This document shows, piece by piece, positions 1-6,800 of a stretch of 7,383 nt of DNA. Within the stretch, counting starts at the first letter, position 1. The number at the start of each line of letters is the position of its first letter. Under the pieces are notes generated by a model. It was not told the DNA's origin. It made no database searches and saw nothing but the letters and a program-made list of their open reading frames with translations. The stretch is from contig JAISGZ010000102.1 of the NCBI GenBank assembly GCA_031262845.1, positions 1 to 7,383 of the forward strand. The letters are read 5' to 3'. The stretch is from Propionibacteriaceae bacterium (lineage in GTDB: Bacteria > Actinomycetota > Actinomycetes > Propionibacteriales > Propionibacteriaceae). Both the position numbers and the translations under genes were made by a program.

Positions 1-1258
<1,258 letters not shown>

Positions 1259-1264
1259 AGTGAA

Positions 1265-1269
1265 TCCTT
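1265..1269 (-). promoter_or_regulatory. Ribosome binding site deciding the fusA GTG start
   Basis: AAGGA ends 6 nt before GTG 1258. No comparable purine-rich site precedes the internal ATG at 1240, so the GTG start is favoured. Confidence 0.75.
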
Positions 1270-1297
1270 AATCAATATCCGAATGTTGTTGCCGCTC

Positions 1298-1390
1298 AGC
1301 GTTATCAGCCTGGCCGAACGACTGCTGCCCACACAGCCACGCCCCCGGTTCACTCCGGTGGAATGGGCCGAGGGCGCCGTTAGCGTTATC
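1298..1390 (-). repeat. 9-bp direct repeat GATAACGCT bracketing the fusA leader hairpin
   Basis: GATAACGCT occurs twice on the minus strand within the 150-nt rpsG-fusA spacer, at 1390-1382 and 1306-1298. The copies are 84 bp apart and lie either side of the 1340-1376 stem-loop. The rest of the spacer shows no coding potential I would support and no convincing promoter. The repeat may be chance. Confidence 0.35.
1340..1376 (-). other. Stem-loop in the rpsG-fusA intercistronic spacer
   Basis: On the transcribed (minus) strand CGCCCTCGG (1376-1368) pairs with CCGGGGGCG (1348-1340) over 9 bp, including one G-U wobble. Inside it a smaller stem TTC-(C)-AC / GTGAA closes a CGGA tetraloop. No U-run follows, so it is not a canonical intrinsic terminator, and fusA has its own ribosome binding site downstream. 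It could be an mRNA stability or processing element, or a translational control site. Which of these it is, I cannot tell from the sequence. Confidence 0.5.
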
Positions 1391-1408
1391 TCCCTAAGAG
1401 GGCGACGA

Positions 1409-1882
1409 TCACCAGCGGTAATGAGCAAAGGCGCGGTTGGCTTCAGCCATCTTGTGGGTGTCTTCGCGCCGCTTGACCGAAGCCCCCAGGCCATTGGCGG
1501 CGTCGAGAATCTCGTTCCGCAAGCGCTCCGCCATCGTCTTTTCCCGACGGGCCCGGGAGAAAGCCACCAACCAGCGCATGGCCAGAGTATTAGCCCGAGC
1601 CGGCTTGACTTCAACCGGAACCTGGTAAGTCGCACCGCCGACCCGACGGGACTTAACCTCAATCCCCGGCCGGACGTTGTCGAGCGCCCGCTTCAGTGTC
1701 TGCACCGGATCCGCCCCACCGGTCTTCTCCCGGGTACCTTCAAGAGCGCTGTAGACGATGTTCTGAGCCACCGTCTTCTTGCCGTTGAGGAGGATCTTCG
1801 AGACTAATTGCGACACCAGCGGCGATCCATAAACTGGATCGACGACCACGGGCCGCTTGGGGGCGGGGCCCTTCCTAGGCAT
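1409..1882 (-). CDS. rpsG: 30S ribosomal protein S7
   Basis: S7 is a primary 16S rRNA-binding protein that nucleates assembly of the 30S head and lines the E-site/mRNA exit region. The 157-residue product is full length (actinobacterial S7 is about 156). Family hallmarks are the basic N-terminus MPRKGPAPKRP, the DPVYGS segment, LKRALDNVRPGIEVKSRRVGG, the YQVPVEV beta-hairpin region, AMRWLVAFSRARREKTM and the C-terminal KMAEANRAFAHYRW. One extra residue seems present around GGADPV compared with typical relatives. The start ATG shares its A with the TAA stop of rpsL (TAATG). AAGGAG (1893-1888) sits 5 nt upstream, inside the end of rpsL, so translation of the two is probably coupled. In E. coli, S7 feeds back on str operon translation, but whether that holds here is unknown. 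Confidence 0.99.
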   Translation of the reverse strand: MPRKGPAPKRPVVVDPVYGSPLVSQLVSKILLNGKKTVAQNIVYSALEGTREKTGGADPVQTLKRALDNVRPGIEVKSRRVGGATYQVPVEVKPARANTLAMRWLVAFSRARREKTMAERLRNEILDAANGLGASVKRREDTHKMAEANRAFAHYRW

Positions 1883-2253
1883 TACTTCTCCTTCTTCGCG
1901 CCGTAACGGCTGCGAGCCTGTTTGCGGCCCTTGACAGCTTGCGTGTCCAAGGCACCGCGAATGATCTTGTAGCGCACCCCAGGCAGGTCCTTCACACGGC
2001 CGCCGCGGACCAGCACCATCGAGTGCTCCTGCAGGTTATGGCCCACTCCAGGGATATAAGCCGTCACCTCAACCGAACTCGACAAGCGCACACGAGCCAC
2101 CTTACGGAGGGCGGAGTTGGGCTTCTTCGGCGTTGTCGTATAAACCCGGGTGCAAACACCCCGTCGCTGGGGCGAGCCCTTCAGGGCTGGGGTCTTGGTC
2201 TTGCTGACCTTGTCCTGGCGGCCCTTACGGACCAACTGCTGAATCGTGGGCAC
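1882..2253 (-). CDS. rpsL: 30S ribosomal protein S12
   Basis: S12 sits at the decoding centre of the 30S subunit and affects accuracy and streptomycin binding. The product is 123 residues, the usual length. It contains the signature TTTPKKPNSALRK with Lys43 and Lys44, and VRGGRVKDLPGVRY with Arg86, Lys88 and Asp89. Lys43 and Lys88, the usual sites of streptomycin-resistance substitutions, are both the sensitive wild-type residue. Asp89 is the position methylthiolated by RimO in some bacteria. Cys34 and the basic C-terminus (RKQARSRYGAKKEK) are present. The start is GTG, giving the standard MPTIQQLVRKGR N-terminus. The Shine-Dalgarno is modest: GAGAG at 2267-2263, 9 nt upstream. It is the first gene of the str operon, with a promoter about 120 nt upstream and a 1-base overlap with rpsG. 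Confidence 0.99.
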   Translation of the reverse strand: MPTIQQLVRKGRQDKVSKTKTPALKGSPQRRGVCTRVYTTTPKKPNSALRKVARVRLSSSVEVTAYIPGVGHNLQEHSMVLVRGGRVKDLPGVRYKIIRGALDTQAVKGRKQARSRYGAKKEK

Positions 2254-2340
2254 CTGGCAGTTCTCTCTTCACGTTAAGTAAGGATTGCTCGGACAGCCGC
2301 CACCACACGGAATACGTCGAAACCGACCGGGCGCAGCAAT

Positions 2341-2354
2341 GACCGGACCCGGTC
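2341..2354 (-). repeat. Inverted repeat GACCGG/CCGGTC in the rpsL leader
   Basis: GACCGG (2341-2346), AC, CCGGTC (2349-2354) is a perfect 6-bp palindromic repeat. As RNA it would fold as a 5-bp stem with a four-base loop about 12 nt after the inferred transcription start. It could be a promoter-proximal hairpin or a third copy of the same DNA site. Confidence 0.35.
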
Positions 2355-2372
2355 TAGCCGAGCCAAGGGCAA

Positions 2373-2401
2373 AGACTAGTCGACTGACCGGCCGCGGTCA
2401 A
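2373..2401 (-). promoter_or_regulatory. Sigma-70-type promoter of the rpsL-rpsG-fusA (str) operon
   Basis: On the minus strand TTGACC (2401-2396) and TAGTCT (2378-2373) are separated by exactly 17 bp. This is a good match to the housekeeping actinobacterial consensus (TTGACx, TAnnnT). Transcription would start near 2366, leaving a 5' leader of about 113 nt before the rpsL GTG. The position between ugd and rpsL suits an operon promoter. The start site is inferred from spacing only. Confidence 0.7.
2385..2400. promoter_or_regulatory. Perfect inverted repeat overlapping the str promoter -35 (candidate operator)
   Basis: Read on the minus strand, TGACCG (2400-2395), CGGC, then CGGTCA (2390-2385) form a perfect 6-bp inverted repeat with a 4-bp centre. 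It covers five of the six -35 bases and most of the spacer. Two overlapping palindromes, AGTCGACT (2378-2385) and GACTAGTC (2374-2381), lie next to it and span the -10. A dimeric regulator bound here would block RNA polymerase. No known regulator is recognised, and the motif is also common elsewhere in this GACCGG-rich genome. Confidence 0.4.
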
Positions 2402-2402
2402 A

Positions 2403-2415
2403 ACCGGCATCCGGT
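2403..2415. repeat. Second inverted repeat just upstream of the str promoter
   Basis: ACCGG (2403-2407), CAT, CCGGT (2411-2415) is a perfect 5-bp inverted repeat directly abutting the -35 region. It shares the ACCGG/CCGGT core with the promoter-overlapping repeat, as a tandem binding site would. The short length means chance cannot be excluded. Confidence 0.35.
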
Positions 2416-2457
2416 CAGCGGTCTGGTGAGTTTTTATCAGATCGGTTCAAACGGTCG

Positions 2458-2485
2458 AGATCCGGCTGTTGTCAGCCTCAGATCT
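2458..2485 (-). terminator. Hairpin downstream of ugd, possible terminator
   Basis: On the minus strand AGATC (2485-2481) and GATCT (2462-2458) form an outer 5-bp stem. GGCTG (2477-2473) and CAGCC (2468-2464) form an inner 5-bp stem with an ACAA loop, joined by a small asymmetric internal loop (TGA / G). It begins 44 nt after the ugd stop and lies upstream of the str promoter, where a terminator is expected. There is no U-tract, so intrinsic termination is uncertain. Confidence 0.4.
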
Positions 2486-2529
2486 GGTCTGCCCAGGTAA
2501 CATCGCCGGCTCTGATCGACTAGCGCCGA

Positions 2530-3702
2530 CTAATCACGTTGGTAAACGTCGCGGCTATAAACCCGATCGGCCACGGCGGCCAAATCCGGTGACCAGCGGT
2601 TGGCCACGATGACATCAGCCTGGGCCGTGAACTGATCAAAGTCGTGGACCACGGTGGCGCCGAACAAGCTGTCGACCGTCGGGTCGAGCGTCGGTTCGTA
2701 AACGATCAGATCGACGCCCTCCCGGCGCAGCCGCTGCATCACACCCTGGACGCTTGAGGAGCGGAAGTTATCGGACCCGGTTTTCATGATCAAACGGTAG
2801 ATACCGACCGTCCGGGGTTGCCGGCGCATGATGTCGGCGGCCATGAAACCCATCCGGGTCTCATTGGCCTGGACAATCGCCGAGATCAGATTCTGCGGCA
2901 CCACGCCGTAGTCCGCCAGCAATTGCCGGGAGTCCTTGGGCAGGCAATAGCCGCCGTAGCCGAAGGAAGGGTTGTTGTAGTGAGCGCCGATCCTGGGGTC
3001 GAGGCTGACGCCGTCGATGATGTCGCGGGCGCTGAGATCGTGGAGGGCGGCGTAGGTGTCGAGTTCGTTGAAGTAGGCCACCCGCAACGCCAGATAGGTG
3101 TTGGCGAACAACTTGATGGCTTCGGCTTCGGTCGGGCCGGTCAACAGCACCGGCACGTCGGGCTCGGCCGCCCCGGCCACCAGCAGATCGGCGAACCGGC
3201 GGCCGGATTCCGTCCGGTCGCCAACCACGATCCGGGACGGCCGCAGATTGTCGGCCAAAGCCTTTGATTCGCGCAAGAACTCGGGCGAGAACAGAATCGT
3301 CGCCGCCGGGTGACTGCGCTGCAAGCGGGCCGTGAAACCGACCGGCACGGTTGATTTGATGACGACGACCGTGTCGGGGTTGAGGGCCAGAACCTGTTCC
3401 AGCACCGTCTCAACCGAAGTGGTGTCGAAGAAGTGGGTTTTCTCGTCGTAATCGGTGGGCGTGGCGATGATGACGAAATCCGCTGCCTCGACGGCCGCCG
3501 CCAAGTCGTCGGTGGCCGTCAGGTCCAACGTCGTCTGGCGCAGGAAGCCCGGTAAATCGGCGTCGTCGATCGGTGATTCCCGGCGGTTGACCTGGGCCAC
3601 CTTGACCGGGTTGATATCGACCGCGACCACCCGATTGTGCTGGGCCAAGACGGCCGCCAGGGACAAACCGACGTAGCCCAGACCAATGACAGCGATTTTC
3701 AC
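2530..3702 (-). CDS. ugd: UDP-glucose 6-dehydrogenase, E. coli Ugd / HasB type
   Basis: This cytoplasmic enzyme oxidises UDP-glucose to UDP-glucuronate with two NAD+, supplying acidic sugars for capsule, exopolysaccharide or other envelope glycans. The 390-residue product has an N-terminal Rossmann fold (GLGYVG at 7-12, Asp29 for the NAD ribose), ATPTDYD (80-86), STVP (117-120) and SPEFLRES (139-146). The dimerisation helix and substrate residues follow (EAIKLFANTYLALRVAYFNE, 194-213), then NNPSFGYGGYCLPKD with nucleophile Cys253 and Asp257, and IYRLIMKTGSDNFR (301-314) in the UDP-binding domain. Thr118, Glu141, Glu145, Lys197, Asn201, Cys253 and Asp257 line up with residues established as catalytic in Streptococcus pyogenes UDP-glucose dehydrogenase, so it should be active. 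Length and motifs match E. coli Ugd (388 residues) better than the longer Ugd/TuaD branch. The start is GTG 3702, with AGGAG 5 nt upstream. Upstream in-frame ATG 3723 and TTG 3756 lack a good site and would add non-family residues. No sugar-biosynthesis neighbour is in view. Confidence 0.96.
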   Translation of the reverse strand: MKIAVIGLGYVGLSLAAVLAQHNRVVAVDINPVKVAQVNRRESPIDDADLPGFLRQTTLDLTATDDLAAAVEAADFVIIATPTDYDEKTHFFDTTSVETVLEQVLALNPDTVVVIKSTVPVGFTARLQRSHPAATILFSPEFLRESKALADNLRPSRIVVGDRTESGRRFADLLVAGAAEPDVPVLLTGPTEAEAIKLFANTYLALRVAYFNELDTYAALHDLSARDIIDGVSLDPRIGAHYNNPSFGYGGYCLPKDSRQLLADYGVVPQNLISAIVQANETRMGFMAADIMRRQPRTVGIYRLIMKTGSDNFRSSSVQGVMQRLRREGVDLIVYEPTLDPTVDSLFGATVVHDFDQFTAQADVIVANRWSPDLAAVADRVYSRDVYQRD

Positions 3703-3707
3703 AAGCT

Positions 3708-3712
3708 CTCCT
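3708..3712 (-). promoter_or_regulatory. Ribosome binding site deciding the ugd GTG start
   Basis: AGGAG lies 5 nt before GTG 3702. The resulting N-terminus, MKIAVIGLGYVG, aligns with the first residue of E. coli Ugd and streptococcal HasB. This outweighs the longer reading from TTG 3756 or ATG 3723. Confidence 0.8.
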
Positions 3713-3766
3713 GACTTCGCCATCGACCCGAGCCCAGGCCGATCGGACAGCAGCAATCGTGCCTCT

Positions 3767-3798
3767 CAGTGACCGGAAACCTCAGCCGCCGGTCACTG
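3767..3798 (-). terminator. Perfect 10-bp inverted repeat after rpoC (terminator or ugd leader hairpin)
   Basis: On the minus strand CAGTGACCGG (3798-3789) and CCGGTCACTG (3776-3767) pair over 10 bp with no mismatch, around a 12-nt loop. The stem starts 19 nt after the rpoC TGA. No U-run follows (the next bases are AGAGGCACG), which fits the U-poor hairpins often proposed as actinobacterial terminators but weakens the call. If ugd is transcribed from the -10-like site at 3824-3829, this hairpin would instead lie in the ugd 5' leader. Confidence 0.55.
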
Positions 3799-3817
3799 GT
3801 TAACGGACGAATCGGCG

Positions 3818-6800
3818 TCAGAGATTGTAATCCTGAAGCGGAATCACCGCTCCATTACCGAAGCCGTAGTCGTAGGCGTCATAGGTCATCTGATAGGCCT
3901 TGGCCTTGGCTTCGCTGGTCGGTTCGACCCGGATGTTGCGATAGCGCTCCAAGCCCGTCCCAGCCGGGATCAACTTACCGAGGATGACGTTCTCCTTGAG
4001 GCCAACCAGGGAATCCGACCGGCCTTGAATGGCGGCGTCGGTCAGAACCTTGGTCGTCTCCTGGAAGCTGGCCGCCGACAACCACGAATCGGTCGCCAAC
4101 GAGGCTTTGGTGATACCCATGAGGACGGGGCGGCCTTGAGCCGGCGAACCGCCGTCAACGACCACCTGCCGGTTCTGAGCCTCGAAGGTCGGCCGGTCGA
4201 CCAACTCACCCGGCAGCAAAGTCGTGTCGCCGGATTCGATGACCGTGACCCGACGCAACATCTGCCGGATGATGATCTCGATGTGCTTGTCGTGGATCGG
4301 CGCGCCCTGAGTCCGGTAGACCTGCTGGACTTCATCAACCAAGTGCTCTTGGCAGGCCCGCACACCCCGCACCCGGAGAACATCCTGGGGATCGAGGGTG
4401 CCGGCCGTCAGTTGCTGGCCGGCTTCGACGTGCTGACCGTCGGTGATCTGATGGAAGTTGTGGTCGGCGTCCTCCCACTCCAGACGAGCCCGTCGCGGCA
4501 CCTGATAGGCCAGGTCCTCGCCACCGTCATCGCGCACGATGATGATCTTGCGCGACCGATCGGTCTCGTCGAACCGGACCCGGCCGGCGGCGTCGGCGAT
4601 CGGCGCCTTGCCCTTGGGCGTCCGAGCTTCAAACAATTCGACCACCCGGGGCAGGCCCTGGGTGATGTCGTCGCCGGCCACACCACCGGTGTGGAAGGTC
4701 CGCATCGTCAGCTGGGTGCCGGGCTCACCAATCGACTGAGCGGCGATGATACCGACGGCCTCACCGACATCGACCAACTTGCCGGTCGCCAAGGACCGGC
4801 CGTAGCACTTGGCGCAGGCACCCTGAGCCGCCTCACAGGTCAAGACTGAACGGACCTTGACTTCCGTCACCCCGCCGTTGACCAACTGTTGGATGTTGTG
4901 ATCGCCCAAATCTTGACCGGCCGCCAGCAAGAGCTGGCCTTCGGCGTCGGTCACGTCGGCTGCCAAGGTGCGGGCGTAAACCGTCGCTTCGACATCGTCG
5001 AGCGCCTGCAACTGACCATTGACTTCAGCCGCGATCGTCTTGGTTAAGCCACGTTCGGTCTGGCAGTCCTCTTCCCGGACGATGACGTCCTGGCTGACAT
5101 CGACCAGCCGCCGGGTCAGATAACCCGAGTCGGCGGTCCGCAGCGCCGTATCGGCCTGACCTTTACGACCACCGTGGGTCGAGATGAAGTACTCCAGGAC
5201 CGACAGGCCCTCACGGAAGTTCGACTTGATCGGCCGGGCGATGATCTCACCCTTGGGGTTGGCCACCAGGCCCCGCATAGCGGCGATCTGACGCATTTGG
5301 GTCATATTGCCGCGGGCACCCGAGTGAACCATCATGTAAATCGGGTTGTCACGGGTGAAGTTGGCTTCCATGGCCGCCGTCAATTCGGCTGTCGCGTCGG
5401 TCCAAATCTGGATCAACTCTTGGCGCCGCTCGTCCTCGGTCACCTGACCGCGCTCGTAGAGCTTGTCGATCTTGGCCGCCTTGGTGTCGTAGCGAGCCAA
5501 GATTTCCGGCTTGCTGGGCGGCGTTTGGACATCAGAAATCGAGACCGTGACACCGGACCGGGTGGCCCAACGGACGCCCAAGTCCTTGAGGGCATCCAAA
5601 CAGGTCGCCACCTCAACCTTGGAATACCGTTCCGCCAAGTCGTTGACGATCTGGCCGGACCGTTTCTTACCGATCACCTGGTTGACGTAGGGGTAATCAT
5701 TGGGCAGCGCCTGATTGAACAGGGCCCGGCCCAGCGTCGTCGTCAGAATGAACGAACCATCGGCGCGGGGAGTGACTCCCACCGGCGGGTTGACACTGCC
5801 GTCGAACCGCAGCTTGATCAACGAACCGATCTTGATCTCCTGGTGATCAAAGGCCATCAGAGCCTCGGCCACCGACGCGAAGGCCCGGCCTTCGCCGATT
5901 TCGCCCTCCCGCTCCAGAGTCAAGAAGTAGTGGCCGATGACCATGTCCTGGTTCGGCATCGTGACCGGCCGGCCGTCCGCCGGCTTGAGGATGTTGTTGG
6001 TCGACAACATCAAGATTCTGGCCTCGGCCTGAGCTTCGGACGACAGCGGCAGGTGAACAGCCATCTGGTCACCGTCGAAGTCGGCGTTGAAGGCCGTGCA
6101 GACCAGCGGGTGAAGCTGAATCGCTTTACCCTCGATCAGTTGCGGCTCGAAGGCCTGAATACCCAGCCGGTGCAGGGTTGGGGCCCGGTTGAGGAGGACC
6201 GGATGTTCGGCGATGACCTCTTCCAGGACGTCCCAGACAATCGGATGTTGACGCTCGACCATCCGCTTGGCGGATTTGATGTTCTGAGCGTGATTGTGGT
6301 CGTCGAGCCGCTTCATGACGAAAGGCTTGAACAACTCCAAGGCCATCGTCTTGGGCAAGCCACACTGGTGGAGCTTGAGCTGCGGGCCAACCACGATGAC
6401 CGAGCGGCCGGAATAATCGACACGCTTACCCAGCAGGTTCTGGCGGAACCGGCCCTGCTTGCCTTTGAGCATGTCGGAAATCGACTTCAGCGGCCGGTTG
6501 CCGGGACCCGTAACCGGGCGGCCACGACGGCCGTTGTCGAACAGCGAGTCGACGGCCTCTTGGAGCATCCGCTTCTCGTTGTTAACGATGATCTCGGGGG
6601 CGCCCAGATCAAGCAGCCTTTTTAGGCGGTTGTTCCGGTTGATCACCCGGCGATACAGATCGTTGAGGTCGGAGGTAGCGAAACGGCCACCGTCCAGCTG
6701 AACCATCGGCCGCAAATCCGGCGGGATGACCGGGACCGCATCCAACACCATCCCGAGCGGTGAATTGGCCGTCTTGATGAAAGCCGTCACGACCTTGAGC

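Noticed and set aside
1882..2253. Streptomycin-resistance allele in rpsL
   Set aside because: Lys43 and Lys88 are both the wild-type residues. Val70 in PGVGHNLQEH differs from the common Glu, but a hydrophobic residue also occurs there in other bacteria (Ile in Bacillus subtilis).
2429..2451. TTGAAC (from 2450) with GATAAA as a second promoter between ugd and rpsL
   Set aside because: The two hexamers are far too close together for a -35/-10 pair, and no TAnnnT lies 16-18 bp after TTGAAC.
2285..2500. Plus-strand 71-codon reading frame in the ugd-rpsL spacer
   Set aside because: It begins with TTG, has a Pro/Gly/Arg-rich unstructured product, and overlaps the str promoter and ugd-distal hairpin. 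Nothing supports translation.
3703..3756. Longer N-terminus for ugd from TTG 3756 or ATG 3723
   Set aside because: The extra residues have no counterpart in Ugd/HasB, neither start has a good ribosome binding site, and GTG 3702 has AGGAG at ideal spacing.
4025..4849. Plus-strand 274-codon reading frame opposite the 3' part of rpoC
   Set aside because: Antisense shadow of the trigger-loop and zinc-site region of rpoC, with no family resemblance and no convincing ribosome binding site.
5174..6625. Plus-strand 483-codon reading frame opposite rpoC
   Set aside because: It lies wholly antisense to highly conserved rpoC codons, including the NADFDGDQ active site. The product has no recognisable fold.
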